DNA of 33,167 nt, taken from the NCBI GenBank assembly GCA_018823705.1, contig JAHJHP010000092.1, positions 1-33,167 on the forward strand, written 5' to 3'. The stretch comes from Candidatus Omnitrophota bacterium. GTDB taxonomy: Bacteria > Omnitrophota > Gorgyraeia > 2-01-FULL-45-10. The translations under genes and the position numbers were made by a program. Numbering within the stretch: position 1 is the stretch's first letter; each line of letters opens with the position of its first letter. The notes beneath the pieces are model-generated. The model was not told the origin of the DNA. It saw only the letters and a list, made by a program, of their open reading frames with translations, and did not search any database. Below, piece by piece: positions 23,830 through 33,160 of this stretch.

Positions 23830-24276
23830 CTATACCGGTTCTATCACAAAAAGTACCTGACCAAATTCAACGGGTTCCGCGTTATCCGCCTGTATATCGA
23901 CTACCTTACCTTTTACCTCGGCCTTAATCTCGTTCATCAGCTTCATGGCTTCGATTATACATATAACCTGCCCTGGAGATATGATATCTCCCATGTTTAC
24001 ATAAGCAGGCGATTCCGGGCTGGCCGCACGGTAAAATGTGCCCACCATAGGTGACTTAACATCCAGAGTGTTCTTCGTATCCGTCTTTTCGGCCGCTGCG
24101 GCAGGCCTATCGGCCTGGGAAGCGACTTGCCCCGTCGGGACCAGTTCGACCGCCCGCTCTATGCCTGCGGAGCCCTTCCTTAGCTTTATTCGCACGCCCT
24201 CCTTCTCGATCTCAAGCTCGGTCAGGCTGTTTTCGTTCATCAAGTTGATCATGTCCTTTATCTCTTTAATGTACAT
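23830..24276 (-). CDS. accB: Biotin carboxyl carrier protein of acetyl-CoA carboxylase
   Basis: 148 residues. A hydrophilic N-terminal helix region and an Ala/Pro/Thr linker precede the biotinyl domain (about 72-148), in which the biotin attachment site reads EAMKLMNE with K112. SPMVGTFY is typical of AccB. SD AAGGAG precedes the ATG. It lies 40 bp after the M24 peptidase gene, where other genomes place efp, and 7 bp before accC. Confidence 0.97.
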   Translation of the reverse strand: MYIKEIKDMINLMNENSLTELEIEKEGVRIKLRKGSAGIERAVELVPTGQVASQADRPAAAAEKTDTKNTLDVKSPMVGTFYRAASPESPAYVNMGDIISPGQVICIIEAMKLMNEIKAEVKGKVVDIQADNAEPVEFGQVLFVIEPV

Positions 24277-24316
24277 ATCTCTCCTTCATATTAAATTTCT
24301 TCCTTAGACAAACAGG

Positions 24317-25375
24317 CTACCTTGTAAGCACTTCACATCCATTTTTCGTGACCAAGACCATATTTTCTATCCTCACTCCTCCAAATCCAGGTATGTATAT
24401 CGCCGGCTCTACGGTAAATACCATCCCGGCTTCCACGCAGCCTTCGTCGGTTCTTGAAACTGTAGGTTTTTCATGCACGCTCATGCCTATGCCATGACCG
24501 AGCGAATGTCCGAAATACTTACCAAAACCCTTATCCATTATATATCCGCGTCCGGCAGCATCTATGTCGGATATACGCACTCCCGGGCGTATGATCTTTA
24601 TAGCTTTCTCCTGGGCAACCCTCACAATATTGTATACCTTCTTGAGCTTATTCTTAATAGTGCCGAGAGTTATCATCCTGGTAATGTCCGAGCAATAACC
24701 ATTGAGCTTTGCGCCCATATCGATCATCACAAAGCTGTTATTCTTTATCATCGCATCAGTAGGTATAGCGTGCGGTTTTGACGTGTTTTCTCCTGAAGCC
24801 ACTATAGGCTCAAAAGCGCTCCTGGCTCCCTCATCGATGAAAGCGGACTCTATAAATTCGGCAAGAGACCTCTCCGATAGGCCCGGGACTACCCGTTCAG
24901 CCGTCATATCCAGGACTCGCTTATTGAGACGCACGGAGTCTTTTATTAATGCGATCTCGACCGGATCCTTTACCGACCTGATGTCCTCGACCATATCCTT
25001 GACGGGAAATAGCCTCGCTGTCTTTATCAGCTTGTAAAGTCTGGAGGCTACGCCGTAAGGAAGATCCATCGTTTCAAAGCCGATCTTTTTCAGCCGCTTG
25101 GCCTTTATGATCCCTGCGATAGTATCGTAGGTGGATACTTCCACCAGTTTGACGCAGAAACCTTTTAACGAATTTTTGGCCTCCTCGATGTATCGTGAAT
25201 CCGTTATGAAGAAATTCTCATCGAGGGTTATCATGAGCATGGAATCATGCCCTGAAAATCCGCTCAGATAAGCTACGTTCGTCCTGTCCGTTATAAGGAG
25301 CGAGTCGAGAGCTATCTTCTTCAGTCCTTTTTTTAAAAGAGCGAGCCTTCTTTGGATATCAGTTCCTTTAGTCAC
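24317..25375 (-). CDS. Xaa-Pro peptidase (M24 family)
   Basis: 352 residues, of the PepP/PepQ type, with the pita-bread metallopeptidase fold. All five metal ligands are visible: MIDMGAK (Asp), CSDITR (Asp), HGIGMSVHE (His), VEPAIY (Glu) and VRIENM (Glu). An N-terminal creatinase-like domain covers about residues 1-130. It removes N-terminal residues ahead of proline; exact specificity (aminopeptidase or dipeptidase) is unresolved. It overlaps aroQ by 4 bp. Confidence 0.93.
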   Translation of the reverse strand: MTKGTDIQRRLALLKKGLKKIALDSLLITDRTNVAYLSGFSGHDSMLMITLDENFFITDSRYIEEAKNSLKGFCVKLVEVSTYDTIAGIIKAKRLKKIGFETMDLPYGVASRLYKLIKTARLFPVKDMVEDIRSVKDPVEIALIKDSVRLNKRVLDMTAERVVPGLSERSLAEFIESAFIDEGARSAFEPIVASGENTSKPHAIPTDAMIKNNSFVMIDMGAKLNGYCSDITRMITLGTIKNKLKKVYNIVRVAQEKAIKIIRPGVRISDIDAAGRGYIMDKGFGKYFGHSLGHGIGMSVHEKPTVSRTDEGCVEAGMVFTVEPAIYIPGFGGVRIENMVLVTKNGCEVLTR

Positions 25376-25809
25376 TTATCTAAAAGTTCCATAATAGCTT
25401 CGAGGCCCAGGACGTAACTCTGCTCGCCAAATCCCGATATCTGGCCTACCGCCACAGGAGCTACCAGTGATATATGGCGAAACTCCTCCCTCTTGTAGAT
25501 ATTCGAAAGATGAACCTCGACCGTGGGTATATTAACGGCGCTTATAGCGTCCCTTATCGCAATGCTCGTATGCGTGTATGCAGCCGGATTTATGAGAATG
25601 GCGTCAAACTTTCCGCGGGCATTACCTATCGCTTCCACTATTTCACCCTCGTGATTTGACTGTACGATATTCAGGCTGACATTCATTGCCTTCGCCTTCT
25701 TTTCCATGAGGATATTAATATCAGCTATCGTAACATTGCCGTACACGTCGATTTCACGCGTGCCCAAGAGGTTCAAATTCGGGCCGTGGATCACAAGTAT
25801 ATTCTTCAT
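25372..25809 (-). CDS. aroQ: 3-dehydroquinate dehydratase, type II
   Basis: 145 residues from the ATG at 25809, the usual AroQ length. A longer in-frame start at 25911 would add 34 basic residues overlapping the Trm112-like gene and is rejected. It converts 3-dehydroquinate to 3-dehydroshikimate. Motifs: [42 protein letters not shown] and [17 protein letters not shown]. The start overlaps the stop of the Trm112-like gene by 4 bp. Confidence 0.96.
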   Translation of the reverse strand: MKNILVIHGPNLNLLGTREIDVYGNVTIADINILMEKKAKAMNVSLNIVQSNHEGEIVEAIGNARGKFDAILINPAAYTHTSIAIRDAISAVNIPTVEVHLSNIYKREEFRHISLVAPVAVGQISGFGEQSYVLGLEAIMELLDK

Positions 25810-25991
25810 GGCCGGCTCGCTTTGCCGCTTCCGGGAGGAAGCTCGGCTTCGTCTATCAGCATTATTGGAATATCGTCTCTGACCGGGTAGCGCCGCAGAC
25901 ACTTTACGCAAACTATCTTATCTCCCTCAAGCTTAACATCAGCTTTGCATGCGGGGCACGCTAGAATATCCAGAAGCTCTTTGTCTATCAT
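25806..25991 (-). CDS. Trm112/YcaR-like zinc-ribbon protein
   Basis: 61 residues: [16 protein letters not shown] opens the family pattern, with a second CVKC pair, then [16 protein letters not shown]. The four cysteines should bind zinc. Trm112 in other organisms stabilises methyltransferases; bacterial members are of unknown role. It overlaps both neighbours by 4 bp (membrane protein upstream, aroQ downstream). Confidence 0.92.
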   Translation of the reverse strand: MIDKELLDILACPACKADVKLEGDKIVCVKCLRRYPVRDDIPIMLIDEAELPPGSGKASRP

Positions 25992-26980
25992 AGATTATCC
26001 CCCTCTTTTTCGATCTCTTTTAATTTCATCTTGAACTGCGGACTTAAAGCGTAGATTACGCCACCGATAACGCTGGTTATGAGCAGCAACATTATCATGA
26101 GTATGCTTATAGCCAGAGCCTTCTCCTTGCCGATCAAAGGCCCGAAGAACATCACCATCGAGCCTTCACGGACGCCGAGACCGTTTATAGACGGTAATAA
26201 GCTGATGACGCCCACGATGGGCATCTTCAGCAGGATATCTACTGCGGGTATCCTCGATCCTATGCTTATCGCCAGGATGCCATAACAGGCAAAGTAACAG
26301 AGCTGGCTTATTATGGATATGGAGAACGTGGTTATCATCAGGCCCGTCCGATGATGGTACTTATTTACTGCGACATAAAGATTTCTCAAATGACTTTCTA
26401 TGGGTTTTACCAGCACAATGAGTCCGGAAAATCTCTTCGCAAAATTTTTGTTGGTAAGAAATACGATCCCGAGAACGGCAATGGCGGTTACGGTGTAGAT
26501 TGCGATAGCGAGATGCCTGTCTACAACGCCGGAACCGACAAAGACCAGCGCGGCAAAGGCCATAAATATCATAGTTATCAGTCCCACCACCCTATCGACG
26601 AATACAGACGTGTATGAACCGGCTTTATCGCGGCTATGCTTGGAAAGATAATGGGCTTTAACGACATCCCCTCCGATCGCGGTGGGAAGGAAGTTATTGA
26701 AAAAATAACCTATCATGGACAGAGATAAAGCTTCCCGGAATGTCAATTTTATGCCCTGAGCCTCGATTATGAGCTTCATCCTGATGCTAGCCACGCTCGC
26801 GGCGGCCATAAAAGCGGCGAATGCCAAAGAGAAGACAGTTAAATCGGTACTCTTCAGGGTCCTCAAAATATCACCGTACTTACCCCTCATTATATAGAGT
26901 AATGTTATTATGAGCAATAAGCTGACGGCTACCCTTAAGAAAGGGCCGATTTTCTTTTTCATGGGTAAATAATTTAACAT
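25988..26980 (-). CDS. Flippase-like / lysylphosphatidylglycerol synthase TM-region membrane protein
   Basis: 330 residues with about eight transmembrane segments. The family hallmark is NNFLPTAIGGDVVKAHYLSK followed by TSVFVDRVVGL, and GVREGSMVMFFGPL near the end. Members of this UPF0104/AglD-like group act in lipid or glycan transfer or flipping, without clear enzymology. The start is uncertain: ATG at 26980 or at 26962 (MKKKIG), neither with a clear SD. A TTTACT..TAAATT pair upstream might be a promoter, but I hold it weak. It overlaps the Trm112-like gene by 4 bp. Confidence 0.85.
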   Translation of the reverse strand: MLNYLPMKKKIGPFLRVAVSLLLIITLLYIMRGKYGDILRTLKSTDLTVFSLAFAAFMAAASVASIRMKLIIEAQGIKLTFREALSLSMIGYFFNNFLPTAIGGDVVKAHYLSKHSRDKAGSYTSVFVDRVVGLITMIFMAFAALVFVGSGVVDRHLAIAIYTVTAIAVLGIVFLTNKNFAKRFSGLIVLVKPIESHLRNLYVAVNKYHHRTGLMITTFSISIISQLCYFACYGILAISIGSRIPAVDILLKMPIVGVISLLPSINGLGVREGSMVMFFGPLIGKEKALAISILMIMLLLITSVIGGVIYALSPQFKMKLKEIEKEGDNL

Positions 26981-27038
26981 AAAGGTGCCGGTAAGTAAAG
27001 CGTTTTATGAGGGCGAAAATATCCCCTATGACTGCGGC

Positions 27039-27977
27039 CTAAGTCGGATTGTTGTGCTCGAGGGCGGAGATATGCTGCTCGAGCCTCGCGATGGCTCCGG
27101 TAGCCTCGTTATTGTGCTTTGAGTGGGCATTCTCTATGTGGGATATGATGATATTGTAGATCGTCTTGAAGCGGTCGTAGTCGTTGCGAAGCGCCGTAAC
27201 CTTGCGCAGTATATCTTTGGCGTTCTCCTCTATTTTCAGCGCTTTCATGCCCTGCAATATTGTCATCAGGTACGGGTAGATAGTCTGGGGGGACGTCGGA
27301 TAAACCTTCTTTTTGAGGGCATAATCGATCAGGGCGTTATCTTCGCCGAACTGCTTATTCTTTACGAACGCCTCATAATAGACGCCTTCCGACGCTATAT
27401 ACATCAGCGCAAAATCCGTCGTCTTTTCATTGGGCAATATATATTTCGCCGTCTCATCTATCCTTTTCTTGACCGCCGAGGAGAAGGCTTTCCAATGAAC
27501 GCGTTTCTGCAGATCATCGGAGGCGGATAGCATCTTATTAAAATCCTCCAGCGAGAGCTTCGAATCCACCGGCACCATATACTCCTTGAATTTTATCGTG
27601 AAGTCGACCGTACCCGAACTCAGGCGGACCTGGGTATCGAACATATCGTCAGGCAGTACATCATAAAGCGTCTTTTCAAGGAGCCTCTCGCCTATCGCGC
27701 CCGCGCCTTTAGGCATTATGAACATATTGCGGAGGCTCGTCACTTCATTCATGACATCGTTTATCTGCATCGCTTTCTGATTAAGGCTTCCCATGCGCTC
27801 GTTCAGGCTTTCCATAGTGCCTGAGGCCTGTCTACGCATCTCGTCAGTGACCGGAAATTTGTAGGCGATATCCCGCAGGCCGGCTGATATGTCCTTTATA
27901 CGGATCATCAGATAGAATAAGACGAGGGCCACCAGCGCAAGTAGGACTGTGAGGATAATACCCAGAATGATCAACAC
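27039..27977 (-). CDS. rmuC: RmuC-family DNA recombination protein
   Basis: 312 residues. An N-terminal transmembrane helix (about 2-25) is followed by a coiled-coil region and the RmuC nuclease-like domain (FIMPKGAGAIGERLLEKTLYDVLP, TVDFTIKFKEYMVPVDSKLSLEDF, LMYIASEGVYYEAFV). RmuC limits inversions at short repeats in E. coli and its fold is PD-(D/E)XK-like. The start is GTG at 27977, sharing one base with the stop of the DUF1844 gene (TAGTG). It is shorter than E. coli RmuC, with a short N-terminal coil. Confidence 0.9.
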   Translation of the reverse strand: MLIILGIILTVLLALVALVLFYLMIRIKDISAGLRDIAYKFPVTDEMRRQASGTMESLNERMGSLNQKAMQINDVMNEVTSLRNMFIMPKGAGAIGERLLEKTLYDVLPDDMFDTQVRLSSGTVDFTIKFKEYMVPVDSKLSLEDFNKMLSASDDLQKRVHWKAFSSAVKKRIDETAKYILPNEKTTDFALMYIASEGVYYEAFVKNKQFGEDNALIDYALKKKVYPTSPQTIYPYLMTILQGMKALKIEENAKDILRKVTALRNDYDRFKTIYNIIISHIENAHSKHNNEATGAIARLEQHISALEHNNPT

Positions 27978-28336
27978 TATTTACCCGCTTTCTGCACAAA
28001 CCTCATACGCAGATCGTAAAGCACCGCTTCCAGAGAATCATTCTCTTCTTTCGACAGGTTGTTCTTCGTCTTATCTTTCAGCATCGCGAGAGTCTCTATT
28101 ATAAACTTCGCGTGAGGCACGCTTAACTCTTTTTTCTTCGTAACAGGATGCTCCGCGTCGCCGAGGGCTATTAGCGCTTCCATCAGAAGCCCCGATATGA
28201 ATAACCCGAACGTCATCTCCGGAACCTCGGGGGTTTTCGGATCCGAGGATACCGTCTTATCTTTCGAAACTGCTTCTTTCCACGACTCGTCTACTTTCTT
28301 TTTCAGGTCTTCTTTCTTATCTTCGTTCATAGTCAT
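27977..28336 (-). CDS. DUF1844 protein
   Basis: 119 residues. A charged, Lys/Asp-rich N-terminal third is followed by the DUF1844 core: MTFGLFISGLLMEALIALGD, H-PVTKKKELSVPHAKFIIETLAMLKDKTKNNLS, and EAVLYDLRMRFV. The function is unknown. It overlaps the patatin-like gene by 4 bp upstream and rmuC by 1 bp downstream. Confidence 0.9.
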   Translation of the reverse strand: MTMNEDKKEDLKKKVDESWKEAVSKDKTVSSDPKTPEVPEMTFGLFISGLLMEALIALGDAEHPVTKKKELSVPHAKFIIETLAMLKDKTKNNLSKEENDSLEAVLYDLRMRFVQKAGK

Positions 28337-29118
28337 ATCTTCAGGTCCCTCTTTATTTGCCCTATACCGGCCTCCGCGGCCTCAACCCCTTTCGCGATTA
28401 TCTCGTGCGACTTATCAAATGCTGCCTGATCTACATCCGTTAAGAATACTTTTATAATAGCGTCGGCGTCCCGGGATTGATGCCGGTTCAATTCCTCTCC
28501 CATAATCTGGAATGATTGCACTATCATCTGGAATATATTATCGATCTTACCCTTTCTCACGCAGAAACCGACGTCGACGGCTATCACATAGTCAGCGCCG
28601 AGGTCCCTGGCGATCTTGGTCGGCACGCTATGTTTAATGCCGCCGTCCGAAAGAAGCCTTCCGTCGATCCTTACTGGATTGAAGATGCCGGGCCATGAAC
28701 AACTGGCGCGCACTACCTTGACCAGGTTGCCCCTCTGGAAGACTACCTCTTCTCCGGTCTCGATGTCGTTACAAACAACCGCAAGGGGTATCTTGCAGTC
28801 GTCAAACTGCTTGTTATCTATCAGGTGTTTGATCGTGGACTCCAGTTTTTCACCGGCCAGCAATCCCATGGTGGGCATTGTGGGATCGAGTATCTTTTTT
28901 GTAGTGAATTTGTATGCGCGCTCCTCCATCTGAGCGATGGGGACGCCCACAGAGTATGCGGCTCCGAGCATAGCACCCATGCTGGTACCAATGATACTGT
29001 CGATGGGCACTTTCTCCCTCTCCAGTATTTTAAGGACCCCTATGTGCGCTAAACCCCTCGCAGAACCTCCGCCGAGAACGAGTGTCACCTTCTTGCGTTT
29101 TTTAAGAAAATTGAACAT
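28333..29118 (-). CDS. Patatin-like phospholipase (RssA-type)
   Basis: 261 residues from ATG 29118 (MFNFLKKRKK). The longer frame to 29280 would overlap the MEMO gene by 148 bp with basic, non-family sequence and is rejected. The oxyanion motif GGGSARG is at 16-22, the nucleophile GTSMG with S46 at 44-48, and the Asp of the dyad in SDGGI at D157. It likely hydrolyses phospholipids or acyl chains; the biological substrate is unknown. An AGGAG lies about 12 nt upstream, a longish spacing. Confidence 0.92.
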   Translation of the reverse strand: MFNFLKKRKKVTLVLGGGSARGLAHIGVLKILEREKVPIDSIIGTSMGAMLGAAYSVGVPIAQMEERAYKFTTKKILDPTMPTMGLLAGEKLESTIKHLIDNKQFDDCKIPLAVVCNDIETGEEVVFQRGNLVKVVRASCSWPGIFNPVRIDGRLLSDGGIKHSVPTKIARDLGADYVIAVDVGFCVRKGKIDNIFQMIVQSFQIMGEELNRHQSRDADAIIKVFLTDVDQAAFDKSHEIIAKGVEAAEAGIGQIKRDLKI

Positions 29119-29132
29119 GGGCCTGAGGTCTC

Positions 29133-29942
29133 CTAATTTATTATTATACCTGCGTATCCGACCACGGACGAACGATCGCCCGTCACATCTCCGCTTGTCT
29201 GATATCCTATTAATCTCGCGCTCCTGGCGCCCAATTCTTTCGCCGCAGCTATCATAATGGCCGCCGGCGCGTAACCGCACATCGTGATGGCAGCTTCCGA
29301 AACCTTCATGACAAGTTTTGCCTCATCCAGCGCCAGCATAGCTTCGATCGCGATCATATCTTTCCTCCTGGCTTCTTCCTGAGATTCGTAATGCGTCATG
29401 TCACTCGATGCTATTATCGTCACATCATCCGCGATCCTGAGGCCTTTTATTGCACTGGCTATCGCTTTTCCCGCATCTACGCATGCGCTCAGATCCGCAT
29501 ACGAAACCGCGATCGGTACGATCTTAAAGTCCTGCTGCAGAAACTGTAAGAAAGGCAGCTGCACTTCTATTGAATGCTCATGCGCGTGAGAGACGCTATC
29601 GCTTTTAATAAATTTACAGTTACTCTGTATCGCATCCGCAAGCTCCCTGTCTATCCGGACTTCACCGAGAGGCGTTTTCCACGAATCGTTTTCGTCCAGG
29701 CCGAACGCTTCGCCCAGGCCCGTATGGTTCGGCCCGAGTATAATATATCTCTTTCTCGGCTTTATCGCCGACAGCACACTGCCTGCCACCGGGCCGGAAT
29801 ACGCGTATCCCGCGTGCGGAGACACGACACCGATCGCATCCTCCTTATCGGCCTTCGAGTCGACTAAAGCCTGAACCTCGCGCTCCAGAGCTTCTTTAGA
29901 GCCTGAATAAAACTGTCCGGCTACAACCGGTTTACGTATCAT
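29133..29942 (-). CDS. MEMO-family protein (AmmeMemoRadiSam protein B)
   Basis: 269 residues: MIRKPVVAGQFYSGSKEAL, GVVSPHAGYAYSGPVAGSV, ILGPNHTG, AHEHSIEVQLPFLQ and ASSDMTHYESQEEARRKD are the MEMO motifs, with the His residues that form the metal or substrate pocket. In many genomes MEMO is linked to AMMECR1 and a radical-SAM protein; neither is in this window. It starts 4 bp after the M16 stop and ends 14 bp before the patatin start. Confidence 0.92.
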   Translation of the reverse strand: MIRKPVVAGQFYSGSKEALEREVQALVDSKADKEDAIGVVSPHAGYAYSGPVAGSVLSAIKPRKRYIILGPNHTGLGEAFGLDENDSWKTPLGEVRIDRELADAIQSNCKFIKSDSVSHAHEHSIEVQLPFLQFLQQDFKIVPIAVSYADLSACVDAGKAIASAIKGLRIADDVTIIASSDMTHYESQEEARRKDMIAIEAMLALDEAKLVMKVSEAAITMCGYAPAAIMIAAAKELGARSARLIGYQTSGDVTGDRSSVVGYAGIIIN

Positions 29943-29946
29943 GCGG

Positions 29947-32559
29947 TCATTTCGGAGAGACCGTCACTTCGACGCTCTTTGCGAGGTCAAAATATTTATC
30001 AGCGGCTCTCACCACATCTTCTTTTGTCACGCTATCGATCGCTGTCTCATACTTATACAGATTATCATAGCCCAAACCGCGAAGTTCTTCCACTGCAAAA
30101 TTAAACGTGTAAAATTCGTTCGACTGCATCGCCATCTGGCGGCTCGACACAAGTTCGCTCTTAGCCATCCGCAGCTCCTCGTCCGTTACGCCGGATGTTT
30201 TGATCTTGCGGATCTCTTTTATTAACGCTCTTTTGGCATCAGCCAGCTTCTCTTTTGTGGTAGCAACGTAAAACGCGAATATACCCGTATCCGTCCAGTA
30301 ATCCTGCCAGCATCCAAGCGTATACGCCAAAGAATATTTGCTGCGAAGTTCACTGAAGAGCCTGCCCGAATGTCCGCTCATCACGGCGCCAAGCGCTTCG
30401 AGCGCATACTTATCGGGACTCTTTCTTGGCACGGTCTTAAAGCCCAATACGAAAAGGCTCTGTTCCTTATCCATCGTAATTGTTACGGCCTTTGGCTTAT
30501 TGATGGCAGCATCGCTTACCGGAGACATAAAGAGCTCTCTCTTCTTCAAACCCGAAAAGAGCTCTTTTAAGCGCGCCATCATCTTAACTGGCTCGACATC
30601 TCCTGAAACGGCGATGGCCATGTTATTGGGCAGACAATATTTTTTATAGAACGCCGATGCGTCTTTGGGCTTTAATGAACTTACAGACCGTATTCGGCCT
30701 ATATTGCGGAGTCCGTAAGGAGATCCCTCGAAAAGCTCTTTCTTTAGCGCGGAGAATCCGACTTCGAATATGTCGTCATCCTCGGCCCTGATCGATGCGG
30801 CGATAAAAGCCCTGCTCTTCTCGAACTCGTTTTCCGAAAAATTCGCGTTAACAAGCACATCTTTGAGTATCTCAAGAGCGATCTCCACATCGGGTTTCAG
30901 CACGGATATACTGATACCAAAAGTATTGGCGCCGCTAAAAGCATAGATCTCTCCTCCCAGCTCCTGTAAGACACCTTTTATTTTGCCGCTATCGGGCCGG
31001 TCTTGCGTACCCCTCAGCATCATATCCGCGGTAATATTAGATATTCCGTTATTCTCTTTCGTTTCAACGGCTAAGGCGCCGAGCATCGCCGCAGTTATTG
31101 TCACCGATGGTATCTTCTTGTCTTCCCGCACAAATAACTTAAGGCCGTTCGGAAGCACTTCTCGCGCCACAACGTTCTCCTCCTTAGGCCTATCAACGAC
31201 CTTCTTCGGCTCACAAGCGGCGCGCGGCAGGATCCTTACCGTCGTAAGATTGTCAGCGCGGAGATATTTGCCGGAGACTGCCTTAATGTCCTCTTTCGTT
31301 ACACCACGGACACCTTCGATGTAGCGCCGGGAGAACCCTTCGGAGCCCGTCAAAGCGTAACTCGCGGAGATATCGTTAGCCTGGCCCTGTATAGTCCCGA
31401 GCGCCGAGATGAGATCGGCCAATAGTATCCGTTTTGCGGAGTCCAGCTCGCTATCGCTGGTAAAACCTTCACGCGCGCGGGCCAGCTCTTCCATTACCGA
31501 CTTCTCGGCCTCATCCAGATTATCTTTATCGAGCACCGCCGTGACTACGAAGAGGCCGGGATCTCTCGGCGTATAATTCCACGCCGCTATCGTATGGACA
31601 AGGCTCTTGTCTTTATACAAAGCAGTATTGAGACGCGAGTTATCTCCCCTCCCGAGTATCACCGATAACACATCCATGGCGAAGAGGTCCTCGTTCAATA
31701 GGCCGGTCGAATGGAAGCCCATCGCGAGATACGCCAGGCTCGTATCCATATACTCATCCGCCCTTCTGTGCTGGATCTGCGTCGGCTCAACAGGCATAAC
31801 GTCCGATATACTGTAATCCGCTCTCCTGAAATCGTTAAACTCTTTTTCAACCTGTTGGATAGCGTCGGACTCATCGATACCTCCGACCACCGTAACTATC
31901 ATGCGATTTGGTACGTACCTGGTCTTATAATATTTCATCAGGTCGGCAGCAGTAAGCTCGTTTAAATTATCCTCATAGCCTATCACAGGAAATTTATAAG
32001 TATGCTCAAGGTATGCTTTACTGTTTAGGGTACGCATGAGCCTGCCCTGAGGTTCATCCTTATACATCCGCATCTCTTTCAGGATGATCTCTTTTTCGCC
32101 GGCAACCACGGCAGGGTTCATCTTTGCGTTCGAGAGCATATCTTTAAGGATAGCAAGGGCTTGAGGAAGGTACTTTGAGGGTAATACTATGTAGAAATCC
32201 GTGTCATCGCTCGAAGCGGAGCCGTTCAATATGCCGCCGTAGGATTTAATCTCTTTTTCTATGACGCCTGCGGCCCTGGATGCGGTTCCTTTAAATATCA
32301 TGTGCTCTACGAGATGCGAGATACCCGAGCCGAGATACTCACCTTCGACGCTCGAACCGGCTTTTACCTTGACATCGATGGCAACAAGGCCTTGCGGTGG
32401 GGCGTATTTGGCTAAAATAGTGAGACCGTTATCTAAAGTCTTCTTAGTAACGGCCTCATCAGGAAGTACTATTGCGTCTTGCGAAGCGCCGCACGCGATC
32501 GATACGGCAAACGAAAGAAATATCAGCGTCCAGCACGTTCTTTTAATTATTTCTTCCAC
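29947..32559 (-). CDS. M16-family zinc metallopeptidase, two-domain
   Basis: 870 residues. A secretion signal (TCWTLIFLSFAVSIACGA) ends near residue 24, and the Cys might be lipidated but the box is imperfect. The first M16 half (about 40-450) has the inverted zinc motif HLVEH at 82-86. The second half (about 465-870) reads ISNIT in the matching place, so it is inactive, as in pitrilysin-type two-repeat enzymes. It should degrade peptides or misfolded proteins in the periplasm. The start is GTG at 32559, inside the last codons of rpsU (13-bp overlap), so translation is coupled to rpsU. Confidence 0.93.
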   Translation of the reverse strand: MEEIIKRTCWTLIFLSFAVSIACGASQDAIVLPDEAVTKKTLDNGLTILAKYAPPQGLVAIDVKVKAGSSVEGEYLGSGISHLVEHMIFKGTASRAAGVIEKEIKSYGGILNGSASSDDTDFYIVLPSKYLPQALAILKDMLSNAKMNPAVVAGEKEIILKEMRMYKDEPQGRLMRTLNSKAYLEHTYKFPVIGYEDNLNELTAADLMKYYKTRYVPNRMIVTVVGGIDESDAIQQVEKEFNDFRRADYSISDVMPVEPTQIQHRRADEYMDTSLAYLAMGFHSTGLLNEDLFAMDVLSVILGRGDNSRLNTALYKDKSLVHTIAAWNYTPRDPGLFVVTAVLDKDNLDEAEKSVMEELARAREGFTSDSELDSAKRILLADLISALGTIQGQANDISASYALTGSEGFSRRYIEGVRGVTKEDIKAVSGKYLRADNLTTVRILPRAACEPKKVVDRPKEENVVAREVLPNGLKLFVREDKKIPSVTITAAMLGALAVETKENNGISNITADMMLRGTQDRPDSGKIKGVLQELGGEIYAFSGANTFGISISVLKPDVEIALEILKDVLVNANFSENEFEKSRAFIAASIRAEDDDIFEVGFSALKKELFEGSPYGLRNIGRIRSVSSLKPKDASAFYKKYCLPNNMAIAVSGDVEPVKMMARLKELFSGLKKRELFMSPVSDAAINKPKAVTITMDKEQSLFVLGFKTVPRKSPDKYALEALGAVMSGHSGRLFSELRSKYSLAYTLGCWQDYWTDTGIFAFYVATTKEKLADAKRALIKEIRKIKTSGVTDEELRMAKSELVSSRQMAMQSNEFYTFNFAVEELRGLGYDNLYKYETAIDSVTKEDVVRAADKYFDLAKSVEVTVSPK

Positions 32560-32714
32560 GCCATTTTTCTCTTGCGCCGCTTCTGCTCGCTGGGCTTCTC
32601 ATAATGCTTCCTCGCCTTAAGCGTCTTCAGCGTTCCTTCTATTTCCATCTTTTTTTTAAATCGTCTAAGCGCCTTTTCAATAGGCTCATTTTCACCAACG
32701 GTGATCTTAGGCAT
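32547..32714 (-). CDS. rpsU: 30S ribosomal protein bS21
   Basis: 55 residues. The frame starts MPKITVGENEPIEKALRRFK and ends KRRKRKMAWKK; the conserved pattern and very basic tail are those of bS21, which promotes initiation on the 30S subunit. The SD is good (AAGGGGTGAG about 7 nt upstream), and a sigma70 promoter sits 35-63 bp upstream. The stop overlaps the start region of the M16 peptidase gene. In many bacteria rpsU is with dnaG and rpoD; here it heads a long operon of unrelated genes. Confidence 0.95.
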   Translation of the reverse strand: MPKITVGENEPIEKALRRFKKKMEIEGTLKTLKARKHYEKPSEQKRRKRKMAWKK

Positions 32715-32734
32715 TTATTATCTCACCCCTTTTA

Positions 32735-32777
32735 CATGATTTGTTATCATGATATCAGCCGCTCCTGTCGTTGTCAA
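32735..32777 (-). promoter_or_regulatory. Sigma70 promoter of rpsU with overlapping palindrome
   Basis: On the minus strand TTGACA (32772-32777) and TATCAT (32749-32754) are separated by exactly 17 bp, with a likely start near 32742. The -35 overlaps the stop codon of the OsmC-family gene. CATGAT (32735-32740) and ATCATG (32746-32751) form a near-perfect inverted repeat across the start, overlapping the -10; it might be an operator or a short RNA stem. Confidence 0.85.
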
Positions 32778-33160
32778 GGCTTAACTAAGCGCGTATTTAT
32801 TTCAGGATTGTTTTTAAGCGTATTATGCACGGGACAATTTCTTATGAACTCTAATATCGCTTTTTTTCTGCGTTCGTCCAGTTCCACGCCCTTGAGGTCT
32901 ATAACGACATCTATCCGCCTGAAGCAGTAAGGCGGTACTTTTCCGAAGTCAGCTTCGACGCTTACTGTAAAGTCTTTAATGGCGAGCTTTGCGCCATCGA
33001 CGTATTTGCGGATATAGACGCCGATACAGCTGCCTACGCTGGCCAAGAGCGCGTCGGGAGGCGTGATACCCTTGCCGCTAGCATCTATCGAAAATTCATA
33101 ATCTCCCGACCTTACATTGAATTTATATGCGCCTTCGTTTGATACTTTCACTTTATACAT
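32774..33160 (-). CDS. OsmC-family protein
   Basis: 128 residues: MYKVKVSNEGAYKFNV, SIDASGKGITPPDALLASVGSCIGVYIRKY with the first Cys, and a second Cys in FIRNCPVHNTL. These are the two redox cysteines of OsmC/Ohr peroxidases, which reduce organic hydroperoxides. The tail ends before the rpsU promoter. The start is at the window edge (7 bp follow), so a more upstream start cannot be excluded. Confidence 0.9.
   Translation of the reverse strand: MYKVKVSNEGAYKFNVRSGDYEFSIDASGKGITPPDALLASVGSCIGVYIRKYVDGAKLAIKDFTVSVEADFGKVPPYCFRRIDVVIDLKGVELDERRKKAILEFIRNCPVHNTLKNNPEINTRLVKP

Noticed and set aside
25810-25911. N-terminal extension of AroQ
   Set aside because: It overlaps the Trm112-like gene, is highly basic and is not part of the family.
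29119-29280. N-terminal extension of the patatin-like lipase
   Set aside because: It overlaps the MEMO gene and has no family similarity; the core starts at 29118.
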